Source: Azospirillum tabaci (GTDB taxonomy: Bacteria > Pseudomonadota > Alphaproteobacteria > Azospirillales > Azospirillaceae). From it: a DNA stretch of 64,000 bases. The notes below the pieces were generated by a model. The model saw nothing but the letters and a program-made list of their open reading frames with translations. It made no database searches and was not told the origin of the DNA. Both the position numbers and the translations under genes were made by a program. Of the stretch, positions 44,557 through 53,668 are shown one piece after another. The stretch lies in the NCBI RefSeq assembly GCF_014596085.1, contig NZ_JACCJY010000004.1, positions 124,001 through 188,000 on the forward strand, written 5' to 3'. Every line of letters begins with the position of its first letter. The stretch's first letter is position 1.

Positions 44557-45093
44557 TTACTCCTCGCGCACCGACAGGTGGATGTTGGCGCCGCCGTTGC
44601 GCTCCAGGATGTCCGCGGCCTCCACCTCGTCCTCGACGTCGGCGGCGCGCACCCACAGGATGACGCCGCCGGCCTCCAGCGCGCGGCCGAACTCGTCCGT
44701 GTCGGGGTGGCTGGTCAGCTCGTCCAGGTAATCCTTGATGGCGACACCGCCCAGCCCGGCGGCGACGATGGCCGCCAGCGGCGCGGCGATGGGACCGCCG
44801 ACGATGGCGAGAAGCCCGGCGGTGGTCAGGGGGAAGGCGTATTTCAGCTCGCCCACCAGACCGGTCAGGGCCTCGTCCGACGGGGCCTGCGGGCGCTGGT
44901 CGGCGGCCTCCAGCGAGGTGTGGCTGGCCAGCACCGACAGGTCGTCGCGGTCGAAACCGGCGTCCAGAAGGGCGGCCACGGCCTTGTCGAACGCCTCGCG
45001 GGTCTTGAACAGGGCGACGACCTCGCGCACCTCCCGGACGGTGTCCTGGCCATCGGTGATCCGGCCATCGGTGTTGTCGGGCGCTTGCGTCAC
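44557..45093 (-). CDS. hypothetical protein with general-stress-like domain and hydrophobic core
   Basis: A 178-residue protein. The N-terminal part VREVVALFKTREAFDKAVAALLDAGFDRDDLSVLAS is typical of the YflT/general-stress ferredoxin-like domain that also begins many membrane stress proteins. It is followed by a Gly/Ala-rich hydrophobic stretch (about residues 85-120) able to span the membrane as a hairpin. A C-terminal repeat of the fold (GVILWVRAADVEDEVEAADIL) comes last. The GTG start at 45093 is chosen because AAGGAG sits 6 bases before it; longer readings lack one. Likely a stress-related membrane protein. Confidence 0.7.
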   Translation of the reverse strand: MTQAPDNTDGRITDGQDTVREVREVVALFKTREAFDKAVAALLDAGFDRDDLSVLASHTSLEAADQRPQAPSDEALTGLVGELKYAFPLTTAGLLAIVGGPIAAPLAAIVAAGLGGVAIKDYLDELTSHPDTDEFGRALEAGGVILWVRAADVEDEVEAADILERNGGANIHLSVREE

Positions 45094-45243
45094 GGCGGTC
45101 TCCTTCAGCTTCGGCTTGCTCGTTCTGCTTGCTCGTTCTACGGGCATCGAACAGTCTAACGAAGCGGTCATCGCGGCACCAGCGCGGGCGTGCTAGGGTG
45201 CCGGCCCGACCTTGCCCGTCACAACGCAACCGGTTGAAGACCC

Positions 45244-47946
45244 GTGTCCGACGCGCCCGCCGCCACTTCGCCCGCCGCCATCATTCCTCCCGACGCCACC
45301 CCGATGATGGCGCAGTATCTGGAGATCAAGCAGGCCCATCCCGACTGCCTGCTGTTCTACCGGATGGGCGATTTCTACGAGATGTTCTTCGAGGACGCGG
45401 TGAACGCCGCCCGGACGCTGGACATCGCGCTGACCAAGCGCGGTCAGCATCTGGGCGAGGACATCCCGATGTGCGGCGTCCCGGTCCACAGCCACGAATC
45501 CTACCTGCAGCGCCTGATCCGCCAGGGCTTCCGCGTCGCCATCTGCGAGCAGATGGAGGACCCGGCGGAGGCCAAGAAGCGCGGCTCCAAGTCGGTGGTG
45601 AAGCGCGGCGTCATCCGCATCGTCACCCCCGGCACGCTGACCGAGGACAGCCTGCTCGACTCCCGCGCCTCCAACTGGCTGGCCGCGGTGGCGGAAGCGG
45701 CGGGCGGCCTCGGGCTGGCCTGGCTGGAGCTGTCCACCGGCGAGCTGGTCGTGCAGCCGGTGGAGCGCGCCGGGCTGGGCGCCGCCCTCGGCCGCCTCGA
45801 CCCGCAGGAGGTGCTGGTCTCCGAGAAGCTGTGCCAGAGCCCGGACCTCTACGAGCTGTGGGGCGAATGGAAGTCCCGCCTGACCGTGCAGCCGACCCCG
45901 CGCTTCGACAGCGAGAACGGGCGGCAGCGGCTGCTCGCCCTCTACGGCGTCGGCACGCTGGACGCCTACGGCCAGTTCTCCCGCGCCGAGGTGGCGGCGG
46001 CCGGCGCTCTGGTCGCCTATGTGGAGCTGACGCAGAAGGGCCGCGTGCCGCGCCTGTCGCCGCCGCGCCGGCTCGGCCCCGGCGCCGTCATGGAGATCGA
46101 CGCGGCGACCCGCCGCAACCTGGAGCTGACCCGCACCCTGACCGGCGAACGGCGCGGCAGCCTGCTCGCCACCATCGACCGCACGGTGACCGGGGCGGGG
46201 GCGCGCCTGCTCGCCGCCCAGCTCTCGGCGCCGCTGACCAACCCCGCGGCCATCGCCAAGCGGCTGGACATGGTCGAATTCGCGCTGAACGAGGAGCGGC
46301 TGCGTGCCGACCTGCGCGAGGCGCTGCGCCGCTGCCCGGATCTGGAGCGCGCCCTGTCCCGCCTGACGCTGGGGCGCGGCGGCCCGCGCGATCTCGCGGC
46401 CGTGCGCGACGGTCTGGTCCAGGCCTCGGCCATCCGCCTGCTGCTCAACGGCCATCCCGGCGGCCCGCTGCCCGACGGGCTGGGCGCCGTGGCCAAGGGG
46501 CTGGGCGAGCACAGCGAGCTGGTCAATCAGTTGACGCAGGCGTTGGCGCCGGAGCTGCCGCTGCTCGCCCGCGACGGCGGCTTCATCGCGCGCGACTATT
46601 CCTACGCGCTTGATGAGCTGGTGACTCTGCGCGACGAGAGCCGGCGGCTGATCGCCGGGCTCCAGGTCAAATACGCCGGCATCGCCGGGGTGCCGGCGCT
46701 GAAGATCAAGCACAACAACGTGCTCGGCTACCACATCGAGGTGACGGCGACCCACGCGGACAAGCTGATGTCCGAGAAGGGGCGCGAGGTCTTCATGCAC
46801 CGCCAGACCATGGCGAACGCCGTGCGCTTCGGCACGGTCGAGCTGTCGGACCTGGAGCGCCGCATCTCCGAGGCGGCCGACAAGGCGCTGGCCGTGGAGC
46901 TGGAGCTGTTCAACGACCTCGTGGAGGAGGTGACCAGCCGCGCCGAGGCCATCGCCCAGGCCGCCCACGCGCTGGCCGCGCTGGACGTCGCCGCCTCGCT
47001 GGGGGAGCTGGCGGCGGAGCGGCGCTACAGCCGGCCGGTGGTGGACGGCAGCCTCGCCTTCTCGATCAAAGGCGGGCGGCACCCGGTGGTGGAGGCGGTG
47101 CTCGACGCCGGCAACGCCGGTCCCTTCGTCGCCAACGACTGCGACCTCGCCCCGGACAACCGGCTGTGGCTGCTGACCGGCCCGAACATGGCGGGTAAGT
47201 CCACCTTCCTGCGCCAGAACGCGCTGATCGCCGTGCTGGCCCAGATGGGCAGCTTCGTGCCGGTGGAGAGCGCGCACATCGGGGTGGTGGACCGGCTCTA
47301 CAGCCGCGTGGGTGCCGCCGACGATCTGGCGCGGGGCCGCTCGACCTTCATGGTGGAGATGGTGGAGACCGCCGCCATCCTGAACCAGTCCGGCGACCGC
47401 GCGCTGGTCATCCTGGACGAGATCGGGCGCGGCACCGCGACCTTCGATGGCCTGTCCATCGCCTGGGCCTGCGTGGAGCATCTGCACGACGTCAACCGCT
47501 GCCGCGCGCTGTTCGCCACCCACTACCACGAGCTGACCATGCTGGCCGGCAAGCTGCCGGGCCTGTCCTGCCACACCATGCGCATCAAGGAATGGCAGGG
47601 CGACGTGGTGTTCCTGCACGAGGTGACGGCGGGGGCGGCGGACCGCAGCTACGGCATCCATGTGGCGAAGCTGGCCGGCCTGCCCGGCGCCGTGGTGGGC
47701 CGCGCCGAGGAGGTGCTGACCATCCTGGAATCGGGCGACCAGAACGCCGCCATCCACCGTCTGGCCGAGGATCTGCCGCTGTTCAGCGCCGCCCTGAAGC
47801 GCCCCCCGCCGGCCCCGGCGGCGTCCCCCGCCGCCCCGCCGGAGCCGTCGCGGGTGGAGGAGGCGCTGAAGTCCATCGACCCGGACAGCCTGACACCGCG
47901 GCAGGCGCTCGACGAGTTGTACCGTCTGCGGGGATTGCTCTCTTAA
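45244..47946 (+). CDS. mutS: DNA mismatch repair protein MutS
   Basis: A 900-residue mismatch-recognition ATPase. The N-terminal mismatch domain has the Phe-x-Glu motif in [14 protein letters not shown]. The lever/clamp lies in the middle. The ATPase has Walker [10 protein letters not shown] near 645, [18 protein letters not shown] (Walker B) and the helix-turn-helix with FATHYHELT. The C-terminus ([17 protein letters not shown]) is the tetramerisation motif, showing a full-length protein. It starts at a GTG. It stands alone between divergent and repeat-containing gaps. Confidence 0.97.
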   Translation: MSDAPAATSPAAIIPPDATPMMAQYLEIKQAHPDCLLFYRMGDFYEMFFEDAVNAARTLDIALTKRGQHLGEDIPMCGVPVHSHESYLQRLIRQGFRVAICEQMEDPAEAKKRGSKSVVKRGVIRIVTPGTLTEDSLLDSRASNWLAAVAEAAGGLGLAWLELSTGELVVQPVERAGLGAALGRLDPQEVLVSEKLCQSPDLYELWGEWKSRLTVQPTPRFDSENGRQRLLALYGVGTLDAYGQFSRAEVAAAGALVAYVELTQKGRVPRLSPPRRLGPGAVMEIDAATRRNLELTRTLTGERRGSLLATIDRTVTGAGARLLAAQLSAPLTNPAAIAKRLDMVEFALNEERLRADLREALRRCPDLERALSRLTLGRGGPRDLAAVRDGLVQASAIRLLLNGHPGGPLPDGLGAVAKGLGEHSELVNQLTQALAPELPLLARDGGFIARDYSYALDELVTLRDESRRLIAGLQVKYAGIAGVPALKIKHNNVLGYHIEVTATHADKLMSEKGREVFMHRQTMANAVRFGTVELSDLERRISEAADKALAVELELFNDLVEEVTSRAEAIAQAAHALAALDVAASLGELAAERRYSRPVVDGSLAFSIKGGRHPVVEAVLDAGNAGPFVANDCDLAPDNRLWLLTGPNMAGKSTFLRQNALIAVLAQMGSFVPVESAHIGVVDRLYSRVGAADDLARGRSTFMVEMVETAAILNQSGDRALVILDEIGRGTATFDGLSIAWACVEHLHDVNRCRALFATHYHELTMLAGKLPGLSCHTMRIKEWQGDVVFLHEVTAGAADRSYGIHVAKLAGLPGAVVGRAEEVLTILESGDQNAAIHRLAEDLPLFSAALKRPPPAPAASPAAPPEPSRVEEALKSIDPDSLTPRQALDELYRLRGLLS

Positions 47947-47960
47947 ACGGAAGTCATCTT

Positions 47961-48100
47961 CCCTCTCCCGCCCCGGGAGAGGGAAGGGGCCCGCGCGAAG
48001 CGTGGGAAGGGTGAGGGTGCTGCCGAGGATTGGTGCGCTGATCCTCGTGCGACCCTCACCCGCCCGCTGCGCGGGCACCCTCTCCCGGGGCGGGAGAGGG
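47961..48100 (+). repeat. 140-bp palindromic element (CCCTCTCC type)
   Basis: Starts CCCTCTCCCGCCCCGGGAGAGGG and ends CCCTCTCCCGGGGCGGGAGAGGG. The interior (GTGGGAAGGGTGAGGGTGC ... GACCCTCACC) closely follows the unit at 40286-40425. It begins 14 bases after the mutS stop and may also serve as a terminator. Confidence 0.88.
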
Positions 48101-48144
48101 TCGAGATGCCAAATGCCGTGGCTTTGGCTCAAACCAGGTTAGAA

Positions 48145-48327
48145 TTACGCCCGTTCCACCGCGTCCTCGTCCAACGGGGCGCCGCGGTCGCGGATAGGGG
48201 TGACGTGACGCTGCGCGTGGCGCAGTTTCTCCTCCACCGCCTCGTTCACGAACTGGTCGAGCGAACGGCCCTCCCGCGCGGCGGCCTTGGACGCTTCGGA
48301 TTCCAGCGACTTGTGCAGATGAACCAT
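48145..48327 (-). CDS. ribbon-helix-helix (antitoxin-like) small protein
   Basis: A 60-residue protein with a ribbon-helix-helix core of the Arc/HicB C-terminal kind: VHLHKSLESEASKAAAREGRS (strand plus helix) then LDQFVNEAVEEKLRHAQ. GGAGG lies 7 bases ahead of the ATG, which fixes the start. Free-standing proteins of this shape often act as antitoxins or autoregulators. No toxin gene is adjacent, so it may be orphaned or regulate other genes. Confidence 0.72.
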   Translation of the reverse strand: MVHLHKSLESEASKAAAREGRSLDQFVNEAVEEKLRHAQRHVTPIRDRGAPLDEDAVERA

Positions 48328-48403
48328 TCGGTGCCTCCCCCAACGCGGAACGGGATCTGTCGAAAGCTTCAGATGGGAAGCCCGCGCCAGCCCTGCGAGC
48401 GGC

Positions 48404-48931
48404 CTATCCGGAAGCGCCGTCCCGGTCGGGAGCATCCCTGTTGGATTCGTCCGGCGGCACGACCGCGGGCGGCAGGACCGGCTTGGCGTGAAGCGCGCGG
48501 GCGGCGACGGCCAACGGGTCCTCGTCCGGCGCGCAGGGGTGGGTGGCGGCCAGCAGGGCCTCGGGCACGCTGGCGGCGAGGTAGTCGGCCACCGTCTCGT
48601 GCACCGGGATGATCATGGCGATGCGGGTCAGGTCCACCACCTTGCGCACCTGCCCGGAGGCGCAGAGCAGGGACAGCGCCTTGCCCGCCGTCAGGGCCTC
48701 GCCGTTCATCACCAGCAGCAGGCCGATGCCGGCGCTGTCGATGAACTCCAGCCCGGTCAGGTCGAGGAGGTGGCGGCGCTCCGTCCCATTCTTCACGTCG
48801 GCGATGGCCTGCCGCACCGGGCCGGCGTCCTGGCTGGTGAAGCGCCCGGTGAGCACCAGACGGGTGAAATGCCGCTCCTGCTCCTTGCGATACTGCACGG
48901 CCCGCACCCCTTCCTGACGTCCGGCGTGCAT
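48404..48931 (-). CDS. STAS-domain protein (anti-sigma factor antagonist type)
   Basis: A ~175-residue protein with a STAS domain (about 15-120). The key phosphorylatable Ser is in LLDLTGLEFIDSAGIGLLLV, as in SpoIIAA/RsbV-type antagonists, and TRIAMIIPVHETVADYLAA closes the fold. A Pro/Asp-rich tail follows. Such proteins take part in partner-switching control of sigma factors or second-messenger enzymes. A matching anti-sigma kinase is not nearby. The start is uncertain: GTG codons at about residues 16-20 follow AGGAAGG and are alternatives. Confidence 0.8.
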   Translation of the reverse strand: MHAGRQEGVRAVQYRKEQERHFTRLVLTGRFTSQDAGPVRQAIADVKNGTERRHLLDLTGLEFIDSAGIGLLLVMNGEALTAGKALSLLCASGQVRKVVDLTRIAMIIPVHETVADYLAASVPEALLAATHPCAPDEDPLAVAARALHAKPVLPPAVVPPDESNRDAPDRDGASG

Positions 48932-49060
48932 GATCCGGTGCCGGGCACAGGCTGGGCAAGCGGGCGGCGGCATCGGGTGCTGCGCGATGTTGACGCAGGG
49001 CGTCCCCTTTTTGTCACGGGCTGCTTGTCCCTTGACGGCGCGCCGCGGCGGTCCTAAAAG

Positions 49061-49124
49061 CGAGGGCACGTGGTGATTTGGTCGACCGGCTTGCGGGCCA
49101 CGTAAAACAACCCGCTAAAAAGGT
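49061..49124 (+). promoter_or_regulatory. SAM-II riboswitch upstream of metZ
   Basis: Matches the SAM-II (metA-box) consensus: P1 5' strand ACGTGG, TGATTTGG, CGGCTTGC, P1 3' strand CCACGT, the A-rich AAAACAA linker and the pseudoknot strand CCCGCTAAAAAGG. This compact H-type pseudoknot binds S-adenosylmethionine. It ends 15 bases before an intrinsic terminator and about 90 bases before metZ, so high SAM should reduce sulfhydrylase production. Confidence 0.93.
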
Positions 49125-49138
49125 CCGAGCCGCGTCCG

Positions 49139-49169
49139 CGCCTCGACCCGATCGGTCGGGGCGTTTTTT
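49139..49169 (+). terminator. riboswitch-linked intrinsic terminator
   Basis: A 10-base stem CGCCTCGACC / GGTCGGGGCG (one G-T pair) with a 5-base loop followed by TTTTTT, between the SAM-II aptamer and metZ. It probably forms the expression platform. The alternative antiterminator pairing is not obvious by eye. Confidence 0.85.
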
Positions 49170-49215
49170 GTTTTGCCGGTCTGCCCCGCCGGCGGACAGA
49201 GGAGACAAAGCGGCC

Positions 49216-50424
49216 ATGGCGCGCACCGATCATCGCAATCCGAACGTCGCGGGGCTTCGCCCGCGCTCCCGTCTGGTCCATGGCGGCGTCCGCCGCTCGT
49301 CCTTCGACGAGACCTGCGAGGCGCTCTACCAGACCTCCGGCTTCGTCTACGGCTCGGCGGAGGAGGCGGAGAGCGCCTTCGTCAACGACGGCTCCCGCCA
49401 CGTCTATTCGCGCTTCCGCAACCCGACCACGGCGATGTTCGAGGACCGGCTGTGCGAGTACGAGGGGGCGGCCTGGGCCTACGCCACGACCAGCGGCATG
49501 GCCGCGGTGCACGGCGCCCTGTGGTCGAACCTGCGCACCGGCGACCGCATCGTGGCGCCGCGCTCGCTGTTCATCTCCTGCTACTGGGTGATCAAGGAGT
49601 TGTCGGCCCGCTTCGGGGTCGAGGCGGTCTTCGTCGACGGCACCGACCTGTCCCAGTGGGAGGAGGCGCTGGCCAAGCCGACCAAGGTCGTCTTCCTGGA
49701 GACGCCCAGCAACCCGGGGCTGGAGGTCGTCGACCTGCGCGCCGTCAGCGATCTGGCCCACAAGGCCGGGGCCAAGGTGGTGGTGGACAACGCCTTCGCC
49801 ACGCCGGTGCTGCAGCGCCCGTTCGAGATGGGGGCCGATGTCGTCGTTTACTCGGCGACCAAGCACATCGACGGCCAGGGCCGCTGTCTGGGTGGCATCA
49901 TCCTGACCAGCGACAAGCAGTACGGGTCGGAGGTGATCCACCCCTATCTGCGCCACACCGGCCCGACCATCTCGCCCTTCAACGCCTGGCTTCTGCTGAA
50001 GGGGCTGGAGACGCTGGAGCTGCGCGTGTCGGCGCAGAGCGCGTCGGCCCTGACGGTGGCGGAGTTCCTGGAAGGCCACGCGAAGGTGGAGCGGGTGCTC
50101 TATCCGGGCCTGCCCAGCCACCCGCAGCACGATCTCGTCCGCAGCCAGATGACCGGCGGCGGCACCATGCTGTCGATCTTCCTGAAGGGCGGCAAGGAGG
50201 AGGCCTTCCGCGCCTTGAACGATCTGCGGATGGTGATGATCTCCAACAACCTGGGCGACTCCAAGAGCCTGGTCACCCACCCCGACACCACCACCCATTC
50301 CAAGCTGTCGGTGGAGGAGAAGGCGGCGGCGAACATCCGTCCGAACCTGCTCCGCCTGTCCGTCGGGCTGGAGGACGCCCAGGACATCGTTGAAGATCTC
50401 GACCGCGCGCTCGCTTCCCTGTAA
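49216..50424 (+). CDS. metZ: O-succinylhomoserine sulfhydrylase
   Basis: PLP-dependent enzyme of 402 residues (Cys/Met metabolism family) converting O-succinylhomoserine and sulfide to homocysteine. It begins GLRPRSRLVHGGVRRSSFDET. YSRFRNPTTAMFEDRL, ATTSGMAAVHGAL and the PLP-lysine segment VVYSATKHIDGQGRCLGG (Lys near 216) mark the family. The arrangement SFDETCEALYQTSGFVY suits MetZ over cystathionine gamma-synthase. Its SAM-II leader, typical for metZ/metA/metC genes in alphaproteobacteria, supports a methionine role. The ATG at 49216 is preferred; GGAG lies 10-14 bases before it. Confidence 0.93.
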   Translation: MARTDHRNPNVAGLRPRSRLVHGGVRRSSFDETCEALYQTSGFVYGSAEEAESAFVNDGSRHVYSRFRNPTTAMFEDRLCEYEGAAWAYATTSGMAAVHGALWSNLRTGDRIVAPRSLFISCYWVIKELSARFGVEAVFVDGTDLSQWEEALAKPTKVVFLETPSNPGLEVVDLRAVSDLAHKAGAKVVVDNAFATPVLQRPFEMGADVVVYSATKHIDGQGRCLGGIILTSDKQYGSEVIHPYLRHTGPTISPFNAWLLLKGLETLELRVSAQSASALTVAEFLEGHAKVERVLYPGLPSHPQHDLVRSQMTGGGTMLSIFLKGGKEEAFRALNDLRMVMISNNLGDSKSLVTHPDTTTHSKLSVEEKAAANIRPNLLRLSVGLEDAQDIVEDLDRALASL

Positions 50425-50484
50425 AGACTGGGCCCGGAACCAAATGCTGCAGTGCAGCGTTGGCGTCCGGGTCACGGTTTTTTT

Positions 50485-50516
50485 GGCCCGGCCGGGGCTT
50501 TTGGTCCGGTCGGGCC
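50485..50516 (+). terminator. strong hairpin after metZ
   Basis: An 11-base stem GGCCCGGCCGG / CCGGTCGGGCC (one G-T pair) with a 10-base loop, preceded by TTTTTTT and followed by CTTT. It may end metZ transcription or insulate the phasin gene. Confidence 0.55.
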
Positions 50517-50535
50517 CTTTGGTGAGGTGGAGCGA

Positions 50536-51051
50536 ATGGCGAGACGCAAGGCCGGCAACGGCGAACCGACGCAACGCTTTCTGACGGTGGCGGGCGATCT
50601 GACCCGGACCGGCGTCAAGACGGGCGAGATGGGGGTGGCGGCGGCCCAGACGATCGGCTACCGCACCGCGATGATGGCGGCGGCGATGAACAACCCCATC
50701 GACCTCGCCAACCCGGAGTTTGTCCGCATGGGCTCCGAGAAGGTGGAGGCGATGGTGGAGGCCACCCACGCCGTCGCCAAGGGCATCGAGGAAATGCAGC
50801 AGGCCTGGATGACCCTGATGCAGGGCCAGCTTCAGGCCGCCATGGTGGTGGTGACCGGCCTCGGCCAGTGCCGCACCCCCGCCGACCTGATGGAGTTGCA
50901 GCGCCGCACCGTCACCGAGCAGGTGGAGGCCGGCATCCACGCCGCGCTCTACATGGTGGAGTCGGCGACGGCCCTGACCCAGGCCGGCATGACCCCGGCC
51001 TACCGCACCGTCCGCGCCAACGCCCGCCGTCTGGCGAAGCTGCACGGATAA
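50536..51051 (+). CDS. phasin family protein
   Basis: A 171-residue helical protein resembling phasins, which coat polyhydroxyalkanoate granules. After a basic N-terminus come long amphipathic helices (TKTGEMGVAAAQTIGYRTAMM-like stretch, then MGSEKVEAMVEATHAVAKGIEEM and QCRTPADLMELQRRTVTEQVE), the last matching the phasin core that continues with TPAYRTVRANARRLA. GAGGTGGAG precedes the chosen ATG at 50536; a longer Gly/Pro-rich reading to 50452 is unlikely. Azospirillum-type bacteria store PHB, in line with this call. Confidence 0.8.
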   Translation: MARRKAGNGEPTQRFLTVAGDLTRTGVKTGEMGVAAAQTIGYRTAMMAAAMNNPIDLANPEFVRMGSEKVEAMVEATHAVAKGIEEMQQAWMTLMQGQLQAAMVVVTGLGQCRTPADLMELQRRTVTEQVEAGIHAALYMVESATALTQAGMTPAYRTVRANARRLAKLHG

Positions 51052-51061
51052 GTTCGCGGTT

Positions 51062-51114
51062 CACCACGGAGGCACAAAGACACGAACTCCTTCGTGCTTT
51101 TGTGCCCTTGTGGT
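51062..51114. repeat. long imperfect hairpin between convergent genes
   Basis: ACCACGGAGGCACAAAGACACGAA is followed by a 4-base loop and TTCGTGCTTTTGTGCCCTTGTGGT. The sequence type (CCACGGAGGCAC...) is a widespread intergenic repeat in GC-rich bacteria. It ends both transcripts in the phasin/LpoA-like gap. Confidence 0.7.
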
Positions 51115-51144
51115 TAAGAACTTTCCTGTTTCAGCGCTTTGCGA

Positions 51145-52350
51145 TCACTGCCCCAGCACTTCGAAGCTGGACGGGGCGGGATCGAGCACGCGGGGGCCGC
51201 TCGGGGAGACCTCCAGCACGGCCAGACCGCGCTCCACGACGCCGTCGGCGCGCAGGCGGAAGATGCCGTCCATGCCTTCGAAGCCGTTGGGGTTGTTCAG
51301 CGCCGCGCGGTCGAAGCGGCCCGACGCGTCCGGCATCTTGGCCAGCACCGCGGCGATGGCCGTGGCGTCGTAGGACAGGGTGGCGATGCGCGGCGGCTTG
51401 CGCCCATAGGTCCTTTCGAAGCGCGCCTCGAAGTCGGCGCGGCTCTGCGGGGCCGGGGCGGCGAACCAGGCGCCGGCCAGGGCGGGTTCCTGGCCCAGGC
51501 CGGGCTCGTCCCAAAGGCCGGTGCCGAGCAGCTTGACCTGCTGGGTGTTCAGCCCGTTGGCCGACAGCGCCGACGCCAGACCCTGGGCGCGCGGCCCGCC
51601 TTCGGCCAGCATGACCGCCTGCGGCTGCACGCCGGCCTGGGTCACCTGCCGCGCCGGCTGGGCGAGGTCGGTCACCGCCGGGTCGTAGCGCTCGACCTGC
51701 GCCACCTGCCCGCCGAACTGGCGCGAGGCGGCCTGCACGGCGTTGACCACGGCGTCGCCGTAAGCGGTGCGCGGGGCCAGCGCGACGTAGCGCGTGGCAC
51801 CGCGCGAGCGGGCGAAGCCGATCACGCGGGTGACCTGATCGGCGGGCACGAAGCCCAGCACATAGGTGCCGTTGCCGGCCTGGGTCCAGTCGTTGGTGAA
51901 GGCCAGAACGTCCACGCCCGCGGACTGGGCGACCGGCTTCACCGCCGCCACGTCGGCGGCGAACAGCGGGCCGAGGATCAGGCTCGCCCCCTCGGCGATC
52001 GCCTGCCGCGCCGCGTCGGCGGCGCCGGTGGGCGTGCCCTTGGTGTCGCGGGGCAGCAGCTCGAAGCGGTCGCCGGCCAGATCGAACAGCGCCATCTGCG
52101 CCGACTCCAGCATAGCCTGCCCGATGGCGGCGCTGGACCCGGACAGCGGCAGCAGGATCGCCACCTTCAAGGTCTGCGGGGCGGCCGGAACGGCGGCGAC
52201 GGGCGCTTGCGGCGCTTGAGTCGGTGGCGCCGGGGCCTTTACAGTCGAGCAGGCCGAAAGCGTGCCGACAACCAACAGGGCGGCGGCAGCCCGCTGCCCC
52301 CAAGCGCGCGAGAAAGGTGTCGTCAAGCGTGCCACCAACGATCTCCACAT
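51145..52350 (-). CDS. penicillin-binding protein activator LpoA-like lipoprotein
   Basis: A 401-residue lipoprotein (lipobox LSAC, Cys34) with a type-1 periplasmic-binding-protein fold: VAILLPLSGSSAAIGQAMLESAQMAL, ASLILGPLFAADVAAV and FARSRGATRYVALAPRTAYGDAV. This is the C-terminal LpoA domain that stimulates PBP1a, without the N-terminal TPR domain of E. coli LpoA, as usual in alphaproteobacteria. It is divergent from rsmI with overlapping 5' ends, the same pairing seen in E. coli (lpoA/yraM beside rsmI/yraL), which supports the call. The start at 52350 is preferred to a longer basic N-terminus. Confidence 0.87.
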   Translation of the reverse strand: MWRSLVARLTTPFSRAWGQRAAAALLVVGTLSACSTVKAPAPPTQAPQAPVAAVPAAPQTLKVAILLPLSGSSAAIGQAMLESAQMALFDLAGDRFELLPRDTKGTPTGAADAARQAIAEGASLILGPLFAADVAAVKPVAQSAGVDVLAFTNDWTQAGNGTYVLGFVPADQVTRVIGFARSRGATRYVALAPRTAYGDAVVNAVQAASRQFGGQVAQVERYDPAVTDLAQPARQVTQAGVQPQAVMLAEGGPRAQGLASALSANGLNTQQVKLLGTGLWDEPGLGQEPALAGAWFAAPAPQSRADFEARFERTYGRKPPRIATLSYDATAIAAVLAKMPDASGRFDRAALNNPNGFEGMDGIFRLRADGVVERGLAVLEVSPSGPRVLDPAPSSFEVLGQ

Positions 52351-53270
52351 CCGGTCCGGCGCCCGAGCCCGTTTCCGGGCCCGGCGTCTCTGGTGACGCT
52401 GAAGGTAGCGAGCCGAGGGCCGCAAGTAAACTCGGCGCCGGCCTTTATGTGGTCGCCACCCCCATCGGCAACGCCGCCGACATCACGCTGCGCGCGCTCG
52501 ACACGCTGCGCCGCGCCGACGCCATCGCCTGCGAGGACACGCGGGTGACGGCGAAGCTGATGGGCATCCATGGCATCCACACGCCCTTCGTCTCCTATCA
52601 TGAACACAACGCGGCGAAGATGCGTCCGGTCCTCATCGGCCGCATGAAAGCGGGCGAATCCATCGCGCTGGTCACCGACGCCGGCACGCCGCTGGTCTCC
52701 GACCCCGGCTACAAGCTGGTGCGGGAGTGCGTGGCGGAGGGGGTGGCGGTCACCACGCTGCCCGGCGCCTCCGCCCCGCTGGTGGCGCTGGTGCTGTCCG
52801 GCCTGCCGACCGACCGCTTCCTGTTCGCCGGCTTCCTGCCCAACAAGAGCAGCGCGCGCCGCGCCGCCGCCGGGGAGCTGAAGGGCGTCCCCGCCACGCT
52901 GGTCTTCTTCGAGTCGCCGCAGCGCCTGCCCGAGTCGCTGGCCGACCTCGCCGACATCCTCGGCGCGCGGGAGGCCGCGGTGGCGCGGGAACTGACCAAG
53001 CTCTACGAGGAGGTGCGGCGCGGCACCCTGCCGGAGCTGGCCGCCCATTACGCCGAGGCCGGCCCGCCGAAGGGTGAGGTCGTGCTGGTCATCGGCCCGC
53101 CCGGCGAGGAGGCCACCCCGACCGAGGCCGACGTCGACGCCCTGCTGCGCGAGGCGCTGACCCGCCTGTCGGTCCGCGACGCCGCCGCCGACGTGGCCGC
53201 CCGCACCGGCCAGAACAAGCGGACCGTCTACGCCCGCGCGCTGGAGCTGTCGCGGGAGGGGAAACCATGA
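52329..53270 (+). CDS. rsmI: 16S rRNA (cytidine(1402)-2'-O)-methyltransferase
   Basis: SAM-dependent tetrapyrrole-methylase-fold enzyme (about 313 residues) that methylates C1402 in the ribosomal decoding centre. Core motifs: GLYVVATPIGNAADITLRAL, ACEDTRVTAKLM, ALVTDAGTPLVSDPGYKLV, LPGASAPLVALVLSGLPTDRF and FFESPQRL. The first ~45 residues are Pro/Ser-rich and weakly supported; GTG starts at 52329 or 52317 are possible and overlap the divergent LpoA-like gene. Overlaps yraN by 4 bases. Confidence 0.93.
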   Translation: MPPTISTSGPAPEPVSGPGVSGDAEGSEPRAASKLGAGLYVVATPIGNAADITLRALDTLRRADAIACEDTRVTAKLMGIHGIHTPFVSYHEHNAAKMRPVLIGRMKAGESIALVTDAGTPLVSDPGYKLVRECVAEGVAVTTLPGASAPLVALVLSGLPTDRFLFAGFLPNKSSARRAAAGELKGVPATLVFFESPQRLPESLADLADILGAREAAVARELTKLYEEVRRGTLPELAAHYAEAGPPKGEVVLVIGPPGEEATPTEADVDALLREALTRLSVRDAAADVAARTGQNKRTVYARALELSREGKP

Positions 53271-53635
53271 GCGCGCCGGGCGCGCTGCGCCGCCGGGCCG
53301 AGAATTACGGCCGCTACGCCGAGCAGCTCTGCCGGCTGGCGCTGCGGCTGAAGGGTTACCGCATCCTGGAAAGCCGCCTGCGCACACCCATGGGAGAGAT
53401 CGACATCGTGGCCCGGCGGGGCGACACTCTGGCGATCGTCGAGGTCAAGGCCCGCGGCGACTGGGACACCGCGAACGAGGCGGTCAACGCCCGCCAGCGG
53501 GGCCGTCTCGCCCGCGCCGCCCACGCCTATCTGGGGGCCAACCCCCACTATGCCGGCTATGTCTTGCGCTTCGACGTCATGCTCGTTACCCCTTGGTCCT
53601 GGCCGCGCCACGTCCCGGACGCGTGGCGGGCCTGA
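53267..53635 (+). CDS. yraN: YraN family (UPF0102) nuclease-like protein
   Basis: A 122-residue protein with a restriction-endonuclease-like fold. The catalytic D/E-K pattern is seen in GEIDIVARRGDTLAIVEVKAR and the N-terminal helix is AENYGRYAEQLCRLALRLKG. The physiological role is not well established. Its order after rsmI and lpoA-like is conserved in many bacteria. It starts within the rsmI stop (ATGA), so translation is coupled. Confidence 0.9.
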   Translation: MSAPGALRRRAENYGRYAEQLCRLALRLKGYRILESRLRTPMGEIDIVARRGDTLAIVEVKARGDWDTANEAVNARQRGRLARAAHAYLGANPHYAGYVLRFDVMLVTPWSWPRHVPDAWRA

Positions 53636-53668
53636 CGCGAAGGCTGATGAAGAGGAAGGACGCCGCCC

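Noticed and set aside
45193..48132. Open frame of 979 codons opposite mutS
   Set aside because: Runs through the intergenic palindrome and has no domain; mutS on the plus strand is unambiguous.
48145..48327. Complete toxin-antitoxin pair
   Set aside because: Only the RHH protein is present; flanking DNA is a palindromic repeat on one side and a STAS gene on the other, with no toxin frame.
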